The notes below the pieces were generated by a model. That model saw only the letters and a program-made list of their open reading frames with translations, ran no database searches and was not told where the DNA came from. Below are positions 36,118 through 43,879 of a DNA stretch of 64,000 nucleotides, piece after piece. Position 1 is the stretch's first letter, and every line of letters begins with the position of its first letter. This DNA comes from DASPNH01 sp035626675 (lineage in GTDB: Bacteria; Desulfobacterota; Binatia; UBA1149; CAITLU01): positions 10,668 through 74,667 of the forward strand of contig DASPNH010000091.1 of assembly GCA_035626675.1 (NCBI GenBank). The letters run 5' to 3'. Made by a program: the position numbers and the translations under genes.

Positions 36118-36873
36118 CTAGGTCGCTACGCCGCGTGCAGGAAGTGCGATTCCGAGCGCGGAAAGTTCGCGCTCGACGCCGCCGGCCCAGTCGCGGTTCG
36201 CGGCCGGGCTGGCCGGGCTGGGATGGGGTATGCAGCCGAGCATGGCATCGGTGCCGGTCAGGACGCGCACGACCCGATCCCGCGCGAAGTGGCCGATGCC
36301 GACGACGTAGCGGGGGGAAAGGCAGGCGACGCTGGCAAGGAGCGCGCGATCGCACGCCGCGAACAGAGCGCTCTTCTCGGCGGGCGCGAGCTTGTCGGGC
36401 GTCCGGTTGCGGCCGCTGGTCTCGACGAAGACCAGCGGACAGTAGTTGAGGACGAAGAAGCGCTCGAAAAACCGTGCCGGCGTCTCGAAGCGCGCCTTGG
36501 CCCAGCCCCACAGCCGCGCGCCGCTGACCTCCTCGCGAGGGCAGTCGAAGCCGAGCACCGGGCGCTTGGGATGCTCGCGCGGCGGCTTGCCGATGGCGGT
36601 CTGGATTCCGAGCCAGTCGCGAACCAGCGGCACGTGGCCGAACGGGACGCCGGTCTGGGTCATGCCGAACGGCCCCGGGTTCATCCCGACCAGCACGACC
36701 TCTTTCCTGCCGGCTCCGTACTTTTCGACGTAGGCCGCGTAACCAGGCCGCGCATACGAGAGCGGGTTGTAGACGCAGTCGACCTCACCGCCGAAGCGCA
36801 AGGCATCGACGGCGGCGGAGAGCTCGTCGGCGATCTCGAGCAGAGGTGCGGCAGCGCGGGAGCGGGCGGTCAC
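36118..36873 (-). CDS. SMUG-type uracil-DNA glycosylase
   Basis: A 251-residue base-excision-repair enzyme of the single-strand-selective monofunctional UDG (SMUG) family. Motif 1 is VGMNPGPFGMTQTGVPFG and motif 2 is HPSPASPAANRDW. FFVLNYCPLVF and YVVGIGHFAR are also family-typical. It removes uracil or oxidised pyrimidines from DNA. The start is GTG 36873, which overlaps the TGA of the upstream LLM oxidoreductase (GTGA), so the two are translationally coupled; the in-frame upstream extension lies inside that gene and is rejected. Confidence 0.88.
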   Translation of the reverse strand: MTARSRAAAPLLEIADELSAAVDALRFGGEVDCVYNPLSYARPGYAAYVEKYGAGRKEVVLVGMNPGPFGMTQTGVPFGHVPLVRDWLGIQTAIGKPPREHPKRPVLGFDCPREEVSGARLWGWAKARFETPARFFERFFVLNYCPLVFVETSGRNRTPDKLAPAEKSALFAACDRALLASVACLSPRYVVGIGHFARDRVVRVLTGTDAMLGCIPHPSPASPAANRDWAGGVERELSALGIALPARGVAT

Positions 36874-37742
36874 CGCGGCGCGAACGCTTCCAACACGCGC
36901 CAGTCCGGCTGCGGCAGGCCCAGCGGATGAAGAGGCTGGATGCAGACGTGGTCGGCGCCAGCGTCGTGGTGCGCCTTGATGCGTGCGGCGATCGCCTTCT
37001 CGTCGCCCCACGCGACCACTGCATCGACGAGGCGGTCGCTGCCCATGTTCTGGAAATCGTCGTTGGTGAAGCCGAAGCGCTCCAGGTTCCTGCGGTAGTT
37101 GGGCAGGTCCAGGTACATCGCGATGGTGTTGCGGGCCACGCCGCGGGCCTTGGCGGGGTCCGTCTCCAGCAGCACCTTCTGCTCGGTGCAGACCCAGGCG
37201 CTGGGGCCGACGATCCCGCGCGCGAACGCGGTGTGCTCGGGCGGCACCAGGTACGGATGGACTCCCGCCGTCTTCTCGGCGGCCAGCGCCAGCATCTTCG
37301 GGTGCAGCGCGCCGATGACCATGGGCGCAGCATCGGCCGGCGGCACGGCGGCGTACGGCGCACGCTCCATCGCATCGAGGTAGTCGCGCATCATCGAATA
37401 GGGCCGGGAGAAGTCATGGCCGCGCAGGCCCTGCACCAGCGGACGGTGCGAGACGCCGACGCCGAGCAGGAAGCGCCCGCCCGACTGCTCGGCCAGGGTC
37501 CGGCGTCCGGCGGCCATCGTCAGAGCATCACGCGCATAGATGTTGGCGATGCCGGAGGCGACGACCAGCGAACTCGTGCTGGCCAGCAGGAAGGAGGCTG
37601 CGGCGAAGACCTCGCGTCCGACGGCCTCGGGAATCCACAGCGCGCCGTAGCCTAGCCGTTCGATCCGGCGGGCGGCCTCGGCGGCGTCGGCCGCCGGCAT
37701 GGCATCGAGGAAGCACCAGACTCCGAGTTTTCCGATTTGCAT
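36870..37742 (-). CDS. LLM-class F420-dependent oxidoreductase (TIGR03620-like)
   Basis: A 290-residue TIM-barrel flavin/F420 oxidoreductase of the luciferase-like monooxygenase superfamily. GYGALWIPEAVGREVF, VASGIANIYARDALTMA and FLLGVGVSHRPLV are the familiar segments. Most proteins of this subgroup use reduced coenzyme F420 rather than FMN. The substrate is unknown. It forms a two-gene unit with the SMUG glycosylase (4-nt overlap), a pairing with no obvious metabolic logic. Confidence 0.88.
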   Translation of the reverse strand: MQIGKLGVWCFLDAMPAADAAEAARRIERLGYGALWIPEAVGREVFAAASFLLASTSSLVVASGIANIYARDALTMAAGRRTLAEQSGGRFLLGVGVSHRPLVQGLRGHDFSRPYSMMRDYLDAMERAPYAAVPPADAAPMVIGALHPKMLALAAEKTAGVHPYLVPPEHTAFARGIVGPSAWVCTEQKVLLETDPAKARGVARNTIAMYLDLPNYRRNLERFGFTNDDFQNMGSDRLVDAVVAWGDEKAIAARIKAHHDAGADHVCIQPLHPLGLPQPDWRVLEAFAPR

Positions 37743-37815
37743 GGTGACCTCCTTGCTGGTGCGAAGCGCGATGATGCGAAGTGGATGATGCGAAGAACGA
37801 AATGGCTATGGGCGG

Positions 37816-39093
37816 TCACCCATTCGCTGCATTCGCGTGTTCGTCTTCCGCGTTGGCGTGGTCATGGTTCGAGCTCTGTCGTTTCAAATGCGCTGCGAGT
37901 GCTGCATCGAACCACGCAGGACGCCGGAGCGAGCTGGACCGTAAACGGGAGAGGAATCCAGCCGTGGCTTTTGCAGAAAGCGGCGTAGGTTCCAGTAGGA
38001 AACCGGTCAACGACGGTCGATTCTCAGCGAGTGGCCACATGCTGATTTCACCCGCTTCGTGGCGACCACGACCGAGATTCCAAGCTGCAGCAGGCCAGGG
38101 GCAACCGTGCGCCAGGGTACGATCCCATGAGTGATCGTATTCTCCCGGGTTGCGCAGTCGGCGCCCGATCCATGCGGCGACAGGCACAGTGACGGCATTG
38201 CCCACCAGTTTCCAACGCGCTGATGAACGAGCCACGAGCTCAGCCGGCTGTGTCCAATCCGCAGGAAATCCTTGCAGGCGTTCGGCATCACGAATCGACG
38301 GGGTGACCACGCTGCCGTCGGGCATTAAAATCGCCGGCGGCGAGGGAATCCCTACAGTCGAACCGCCCTTCAAAGTCGGGATCGAGTCGACTGCAGCGCC
38401 AAGACCTCTTGTCCCTTCAGTCCAGTAAAAACCGAAAGGTTTTTCGGGATCCGGGACATCCGCTGTAGGACGTCCTGCCTCGTCGGCAAACAGAACCGCA
38501 CGTGGGTCGCTATCGAGCGAGGCGAGCAAAAAAACTCTCTCTCTGCGTTGCGGCACACCGAACGCCAGTGAACTGACGGTGCGGTACGCCCAGCGATAGC
38601 CGAGCCTCTCGATCTGATCGAGAATGACCTCGAGCGCGCGACCACGATTCAGCCGCAGCATGAACGACACATTCTCGAGCAACACCCAACGAGGCCGATG
38701 ACGCTTCGAGTTGAGTAAACGGAAGACCTCGAAGACGATGCCGGATGAATGCCCGTGAATCCCTTCCGTCCGTCCAGCCTGACAGCGGTCTTGGCACGGA
38801 AATCCACCGGTGAGCAGGTCGCAATCTCCCGGCAAACGTTCAAGTCGGCGCACGTCGGGGACGCAGGCGACACCGGGAAAGCGAGCTGTCAGGACAGCTG
38901 AAGCGGCATTGTCTATTTCGCACAGGAGTTCGGTTTCGTGACCGGCGCTCGACAGCCCCTTTTCGAGCCCGCCGATACCAGCGAACAGACCGACCGTCCG
39001 AAGACCCGGCTGAACGGGTGCAGTGACCTTTTCGATGCTCGGGATTGGAAGAAAGGCCTCGGACACCGCGGAATCGCGCCGGGTTAAACGCAT
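37816..39093 (-). CDS. DNA cytosine-5 methyltransferase
   Basis: A 425-residue C5 methyltransferase. Motif I is FAGIGG (37-42), motif IV has catalytic C100 in GGFPCQDRCQAG, motif VI is E140-N-V, motif VIII is QRRERVF (182-188) and motif X is VGNAV (297-301). The target-recognition region between VIII and X is short (about 90 residues). A ~115-residue C-terminal extension after motif X is unusual and ends in an Asn/Ala/His-rich tail. ATG 39093 has GGAGGTG upstream. It is third on this strand after the putative nuclease and Vsr. Confidence 0.93.
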   Translation of the reverse strand: MRLTRRDSAVSEAFLPIPSIEKVTAPVQPGLRTVGLFAGIGGLEKGLSSAGHETELLCEIDNAASAVLTARFPGVACVPDVRRLERLPGDCDLLTGGFPCQDRCQAGRTEGIHGHSSGIVFEVFRLLNSKRHRPRWVLLENVSFMLRLNRGRALEVILDQIERLGYRWAYRTVSSLAFGVPQRRERVFLLASLDSDPRAVLFADEAGRPTADVPDPEKPFGFYWTEGTRGLGAAVDSIPTLKGGSTVGIPSPPAILMPDGSVVTPSIRDAERLQGFPADWTQPAELVARSSARWKLVGNAVTVPVAAWIGRRLRNPGEYDHSWDRTLAHGCPWPAAAWNLGRGRHEAGEISMWPLAENRPSLTGFLLEPTPLSAKATAGFLSRLRSSSLRRPAWFDAALAAHLKRQSSNHDHANAEDEHANAANG

Positions 39094-39253
39094 GGGAGAA
39101 ACACCTCCGTTGGCGAATAAACGCCGAAAATACGACTTTCGGGCACGGAGGTCAACGCATCGAGGCCGTCGGCGTTCATCCGGAAGGCAAAAGGCCACCG
39201 CCGACTTGCCGATGCCAGAGTTCGCCTCTGCAGAAAACGGCTCGCCAGCCAAA

Positions 39254-39724
39254 TCAGGCCATGGCCGAGAAAAATCTGATCAGCCGCGATTCCAACCGCG
39301 GAAGGTTCCGAATCTCGCACTCCCATATGATCAAGACACGGATTCCACGCCGCCTCAGTTCCGTCGCCTTTCGCCTATCGCGTTCGCGATTGGCCTCGAG
39401 TTTCCTCTCCCAGAACTCCCGCCGGACGACGGGGACGCGTCCTTGCTTGCCGCCCTTCGTCTTCGGACAGTTCCGGTGGCCATGCCAGAAGCATCCGTTG
39501 ACGAATATCGCCCATCGTCGTGTCGCGTTGGATAGGTCGGGTGAGCCGGGCAGACGAGCGTTGTTGAGACGATAGGGCTGGCCCACCCGCCGAACCATGC
39601 GTCGAATTTCCAGTTCAGGCGAAGTTCCCGACTGCCGGACAGAAGCCATCATTCGCGATCGTGTGCTCGCATCCACGATGTCTGCGGCTCGCGTGAAAAG
39701 CTTGCCGGCGATGTTCTTGGACAT
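39254..39724 (-). CDS. vsr: Very short patch repair endonuclease
   Basis: A 156-residue Vsr nuclease. The N-terminal helix VDASTRSRMMASVRQSGTSPE, catalytic D63 in LPGSPDLSN, and the zinc/DNA segment FVNGCFWHGHRNC are all intact. It nicks 5' of the T in T:G mismatches that arise when 5-methylcytosine deaminates, and so partners the C5 methyltransferase 160 bp downstream. ATG 39724 shares one base with the TGA of the preceding gene (TGATG), so the two are coupled. Confidence 0.93.
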   Translation of the reverse strand: MSKNIAGKLFTRAADIVDASTRSRMMASVRQSGTSPELEIRRMVRRVGQPYRLNNARLPGSPDLSNATRRWAIFVNGCFWHGHRNCPKTKGGKQGRVPVVRREFWERKLEANRERDRRKATELRRRGIRVLIIWECEIRNLPRLESRLIRFFSAMA

Positions 39725-40440
39725 CACGCTACCCGCTGGGCAATCTCTCGAAGTACGTTGTCGATCGAGAGATCGGGAAGCCTTCTGACTTCATAGGTTG
39801 TCTGGTCGATCGGCCGTTTTGGCATGTAGAACACCGCGGCGACTCCGTTGCAGTACGTGCGCAGGCTCGCCAAAGTGGTGCGTACTTTCGCCAAGTCGCT
39901 GTCGTTTGCGGCGCGAATCGCCCAGAAACTGAAATATCCCGGCATTGTAGCGTCAACCCATTGTTGCAGGCTCGACATGGGTACCGGCTGCGCATGCGCC
40001 GCTTTGAAATCCACGGACGTGAGTGCGACCTCGCGAATTCGTTTGTGCAAATCGGCTGCGGCTCCCCTGGCCTTTCCGCGGTTTTTCGGGTGCGGCGGTG
40101 TCCCCAAGATCTTGACCTCACCACCTACCAGGGGCGTTCCGACCTTCGGATAGCAAATGTCCATGTCGATCTTGGCAAACAGTCGACTGTCCCGCTTACA
40201 TCGGAAAGCGAATGGCTTCTTCGAAAGATTCTGTAAGAGCTGGACGATGAGGTCGTTGACGTAACGGGCTTTTGATTGATACCAGCCCGTCCCGTGACCA
40301 CCTAGAGAGTATTCGGTGTCGAACTGCTCGACGACTTTCAGGAAATGCGGCTCGACATCCGTCCATCGACACAAGCCTTCCTTGTCGACGAGGTCGGCCA
40401 AAGCCTCGAACGGCTCGAAGACGTGTTTGGAAGATGCCAT
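39724..40440 (-). CDS. Putative type II restriction endonuclease (PD-(D/E)xK-like)
   Basis: A 238-residue protein from ATG 40440 (MASSKHVFEPFEAL). I do not recognise its family. It has a candidate nuclease core: KIDMDICYP (D92/D94) followed 14-16 residues later by GGEVKILG (E108-V-K110), the spacing of PD-(D/E)xK enzymes. KPFAFRCKRDSRLF precedes it and a helical/beta C-terminal half follows. It is translationally coupled to vsr and next to a C5 methyltransferase, where a cognate restriction enzyme would sit. The codon use is less G+C-rich than in the surrounding genes. A longer upstream frame lacks support. Confidence 0.6.
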   Translation of the reverse strand: MASSKHVFEPFEALADLVDKEGLCRWTDVEPHFLKVVEQFDTEYSLGGHGTGWYQSKARYVNDLIVQLLQNLSKKPFAFRCKRDSRLFAKIDMDICYPKVGTPLVGGEVKILGTPPHPKNRGKARGAAADLHKRIREVALTSVDFKAAHAQPVPMSSLQQWVDATMPGYFSFWAIRAANDSDLAKVRTTLASLRTYCNGVAAVFYMPKRPIDQTTYEVRRLPDLSIDNVLREIAQRVA

Positions 40441-40671
40441 TGCGTGACGCCTCGTCCTGCATCGGTATGAATCCGTTCGGGCCATGTCAATTGCGAGCAT
40501 CATCAACCCTGCGTTCGAGCGACACAGATCCGATTGGGTTCGCGGTGTCCTCCGACGTTGCCCGACTGTTTCTGATCTGAGGGACCGCTCCGGCGTGTGT
40601 GCGCGGCTACCGGTCGCCCGCATTGCAGGGACCTAAAACGTGTTCTAAGACGCGCGGCGACGGAGGACGCG

Positions 40672-41889
40672 ATGAATCTCAGCTACAGCGCAGCCTACGA
40701 AGACTTTCGCGCCCAGGTCCGCGCCTTCCTCGACGCCGCCTGGACCGCCGAGGACCGCTCCCGCCACGGCGGCAACGAGGTCCTGATCGGGCGCATCGCA
40801 CGGCCCGACGAGCGCGTCACCGAGTTTCGCAAGCAGGCGATCGAGGCGGGCTATCTGTACCGCAACATCCCGCGGGAGTGGGGCGGCGGCGAGCAGAGCT
40901 TCGATCCGCTCAAGTCGGCGATCATCCGCGAGGAGTTCAAGCGCGCCAGGGCGCCGCGCGAGATGGTGGGGCAGGGGCCGTCGATGCTCGTGTTCACGCT
41001 TCTCGAGCACGGCACGCTCGAGCAGAAGAGCCGCTTCATCCGCGACACGCTGCTCGGAAAGCTGCTCTGGTGCCAGGGCTACTCCGAACCGGGCGCCGGC
41101 AGCGACCTTGCTTCGCTTCGCACGCGCGCCGAGCTGGACGGCGACTGCTGGGTCGTCAACGGCCACAAGATCTGGACTTCCAACGCCGACGAAGCCGACT
41201 GGATGTTCGCGCTCGTGCGCACCGAGCCCGAGGCGCCCAAGCACGACGGCATCAGCTACATGCTGCTGGACATGAAGACGCCCGGCATCACGGTGCGGCC
41301 CCTTCGCCAGATGACCGGCGAGTCCGACTTCAACGAGGTTTTCTTCGACAACGTGCGGGTGCCGCGCGGTGCGCTGGTGGGCGAGCGCGGCAAGGGCTGG
41401 ATCGTCAGCCGCTCCACCCTCAAGTACGAGCGCGCCCTGATCGGCGACACCGACATCAACCGGCGCACGCTCGACGGCATGGTGATGCTGGCGCAGGCCG
41501 TCGAGCGCGGCGGCAAGCCCGCGATTCAGGACCCGGTCATTCGCGGAAAGCTCATGGAGATGGAGTGCCGCCTTGCTGCCGCCGAGTTCCACTCGATGCG
41601 GCTGCTGACGATGCAGGCGCGCGGGCAGGACGCCGGCCTTCCGGCCATGGTGCCCAAGCTGTACGGCACACAGCTCACCTATGACATCGCCCGCCTGGCC
41701 ATGGACATTATGGGCGACGGCGCGTCGCTGGCGCCGGGCGAGTCGAACGCGCCGGCGATGGGAATGTTCGTGCACGCCTATCTCTGGTCGCTCGGCATCC
41801 TGATCGCGGGCGGCACCGCCAACATCCAGCGCAACATCGTGGCCGAACGCGGCCTGGGCATGCCGCGCGACCCCGCGCAGAAGCGTTAG
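40672..41889 (+). CDS. Acyl-CoA dehydrogenase (first of pair)
   Basis: A 405-residue FAD-dependent acyl-CoA dehydrogenase. GYSEPGAGSDLASLRTRAE is the FAD/substrate loop, GHKIWTSNADEADWMF and FFDNVRVPRGALVGERGKGW are typical, and the C terminus has GGTANIQRNIVAERGLGMP. ATG 40672 has GGAGG upstream. A second dehydrogenase follows after 14 nt. Adjacent pairs of this kind act as alpha2beta2 enzymes on sterol side chains or branched acyl-CoAs in actinobacteria; that assignment is by analogy. Confidence 0.9.
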   Translation: MNLSYSAAYEDFRAQVRAFLDAAWTAEDRSRHGGNEVLIGRIARPDERVTEFRKQAIEAGYLYRNIPREWGGGEQSFDPLKSAIIREEFKRARAPREMVGQGPSMLVFTLLEHGTLEQKSRFIRDTLLGKLLWCQGYSEPGAGSDLASLRTRAELDGDCWVVNGHKIWTSNADEADWMFALVRTEPEAPKHDGISYMLLDMKTPGITVRPLRQMTGESDFNEVFFDNVRVPRGALVGERGKGWIVSRSTLKYERALIGDTDINRRTLDGMVMLAQAVERGGKPAIQDPVIRGKLMEMECRLAAAEFHSMRLLTMQARGQDAGLPAMVPKLYGTQLTYDIARLAMDIMGDGASLAPGESNAPAMGMFVHAYLWSLGILIAGGTANIQRNIVAERGLGMPRDPAQKR

Positions 41890-41903
41890 GCAGGGAGCGA
41901 GCG

Positions 41904-42989
41904 ATGGAATTCGGTCTTTCGCAGGAGCAGGTCGCCCTTGCCGACACGGTTCGCCGCTACCTTTCGGACAACTGTCCCGGCGAGCGTGTGCGCGCCGTCA
42001 TGGAGAGCGAGTCCGGGCATGACGCCGAGTTCTGGCGCGGCCTGATGGACTTGGGCATCGGGTCGCTGGCCGTACCCGAAGAGCATGGCGGGCTGGGCGC
42101 GGAGTTTCTCGATCTGGCCCTGGTTTCCGAAGAGATGGGATTTGCCTGCGCGCCAGGGCCCTTCCTGGCCAGCAGTCTTGCAACCATTGCCATCGCCGCT
42201 GGCGATGATGATGCGGCCAGGAAGAAGTGGCTGCCGCTGCTGGCCAGCGGAGATGCCATCGGTACCGTCGCCATCGGCGAGGCAGGAAGCCGCTGGGATG
42301 CCAGCGAGGTGGCCGCGCGCGTCGCGGACGATCGCCTCGACGCCATCAAGCCGCTGGTGCCATACGCGTCGCTTGCCGCCGTGCACGTGGTGGCCGTGAG
42401 CGAGAACGGCGGCGCCGCGCTCTATCTCGCCGAGACCGAAGCCGGCGGCATAGAGACAACGGCTCTTTCCGGCAACGATCGCACGCGGCGGCTGGACGCC
42501 GTCGAGTATCGCGCGGTGCCCGCGCGGCGGATCGGCGGCGCGGCCGCCTTCGAGAAGGTGCGCGATGCCGCGCTGGTGCTGATCGCGGCCGATGCCTTCG
42601 GCGGCGCGCGCCGGTGCCTGGAGATGGCGCGAACCTATGCGCTGCAGCGCGAACAGTTCGGCCAGCTGATCGGCAGCTTCCAGGCCGTCAAGCATCAGCT
42701 GGCCAATCTGGCGGTGGAACTGGAGCCAGGGCTGTCTTTGTGGTGGTACGCGGCGCACGCGCTCGACCGCATTCCCGAGCACTCCGCGCGCCATGCTGCG
42801 ATGGCCAAGGCCCACCTGTGCGACCTCTTCGATCGCGCCGCGCGCGATTCGACCGAGCTGCACGGCGGCCTCGGCTTTACCTGGGAGTTCGACCTGCATC
42901 TGTGGCTGCGGCGCTCGCTGTTCGACCGAAGCTTCTTCGGCGACTCGCACTATCATCGTGCGCGTGCCGCCAGCCTGGCCGGATGGTGA
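41904..42989 (+). CDS. Acyl-CoA dehydrogenase (second of pair)
   Basis: A 361-residue acyl-CoA dehydrogenase-like protein (N-terminal helical domain with LAVPEEHGGLGAEFLDL; C-terminal domain with ALQREQFGQLIGSFQAVKH and ELHGGLGFTWEFDLHLWLRR). The middle beta domain is shorter than in the partner and lacks the standard FAD loop seen there, as is common in the non-catalytic or complementary subunit of heteromeric dehydrogenases. The 14-nt spacing to the preceding gene indicates an operon. Confidence 0.88.
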   Translation: MEFGLSQEQVALADTVRRYLSDNCPGERVRAVMESESGHDAEFWRGLMDLGIGSLAVPEEHGGLGAEFLDLALVSEEMGFACAPGPFLASSLATIAIAAGDDDAARKKWLPLLASGDAIGTVAIGEAGSRWDASEVAARVADDRLDAIKPLVPYASLAAVHVVAVSENGGAALYLAETEAGGIETTALSGNDRTRRLDAVEYRAVPARRIGGAAAFEKVRDAALVLIAADAFGGARRCLEMARTYALQREQFGQLIGSFQAVKHQLANLAVELEPGLSLWWYAAHALDRIPEHSARHAAMAKAHLCDLFDRAARDSTELHGGLGFTWEFDLHLWLRRSLFDRSFFGDSHYHRARAASLAGW

Positions 42990-43337
42990 AGGCTTAGCCC
43001 TAGCAGCAGGGAAGCCAGGGCCTACCCCCCCTCCAATCACCGCGAATGCCCGGCGATCTGTTTCACTGCCGGCCCCGCTACCTTTGCACGGTGCGTGTTC
43101 ATTCCGCGCGCGTCAGGCCATCCTCTCGCGGTCGACGCGCGATCACCGGCACGACTCGGCGTCGCGACCGTCCCGATTTGAGATGCGCTCGAAGCTCGAT
43201 CGACCCGCTTTTTCCCCAGCGGCCGGCGCGCGCTTCGTCGAGCAATTCGCCAATGCGTCACTTCGAGACGCTGCCAAAGTCTCGCTGCAACAACCTCGTA
43301 ACATCGCGTGTTCTTCTATCGCAAATCGAGGTTTCTA
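42990..43337. other. Intergenic region, no gene supported
   Basis: No ribosome site plus family-like reading frame is present and no tRNA shape or strong hairpin was seen. It presumably carries the promoter of the small membrane protein gene at 43338. Confidence 0.4.
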
Positions 43338-43811
43338 ATGTCGTCGGCACGGCGTGCACGGCGCGGAAAAAAGCTTGACCGCCGGCGGCTTTCCATGCAG
43401 GAAGGGGGTGTTCCGACCACAACCCTTGCGCAAGCGAACGATGCCGTTCGACGAGAACGGTTCGTAGGGGAGAGGCCGGCGCGCAAAGACCGACTTTTCG
43501 AGAGGAGACTATTTCTGATGCTGTCTGTTGCGGTTCTTACGATCGGACTTCTGACCTGGGTCGCCTTCATCTATGTGATGTATCACTACGGCGACCGGCC
43601 GGTGAGTGTGGCGTGGTATGCGGTGATGGTCAGCCTGGGCGTGCTCGAGTACGGCAAGGCAGTTCTGGGTCTGGTCGAGCTGGGCGTGTCTCCCCTTCCC
43701 GTAGCCATCATGGCGGCCGCGGCAGCCGGCGGGTTCATCTATTACCGCCAGAATCGCGCCGAGGCCGGCCGTTCCGAAGGCCTCTCGCTGCTGCGACCCG
43801 ACGCAGCCTGA
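43338..43811 (+). CDS. Small membrane protein
   Basis: About 157 residues from ATG 43338 (CGAGGT upstream); ATG 43395 and ATG 43518 are other possible starts. A very basic N-terminal region (SSARRARRGKKLDRRR) is followed by two or three hydrophobic helices: LFLMLSVAVLTIGLLTWVAFI, WYAVMVSLGVLEYGKAVLGL and PLPVAIMAAAAAGGFIYY (about residues 60-140). The C terminus is soluble. No family is recognised. It is monocistronic and ends at a strong hairpin. Confidence 0.5.
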   Translation: MSSARRARRGKKLDRRRLSMQEGGVPTTTLAQANDAVRRERFVGERPARKDRLFERRLFLMLSVAVLTIGLLTWVAFIYVMYHYGDRPVSVAWYAVMVSLGVLEYGKAVLGLVELGVSPLPVAIMAAAAAGGFIYYRQNRAEAGRSEGLSLLRPDAA

Positions 43812-43820
43812 TCATGCGAA

Positions 43821-43856
43821 CCCGGGTACCGGACGCACAGCGCCCCGGTACCCGGG
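43821..43856. terminator. Hairpin between convergent genes
   Basis: CCCGGGTACCGG (43821-43832) pairs with CCGGTACCCGGG (43845-43856) around a 12-nt loop. It lies between the small membrane protein and the leftward phosphotransferase/ATPase gene. Confidence 0.7.
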
Positions 43857-43879
43857 CTCCGCTTCCATCCTGCCTTTGA

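Noticed and set aside
36874..37011. N-terminal extension of the SMUG protein
   Set aside because: It lies entirely within the LLM oxidoreductase gene; the GTGA overlap at 36870-36873 gives the proper start.
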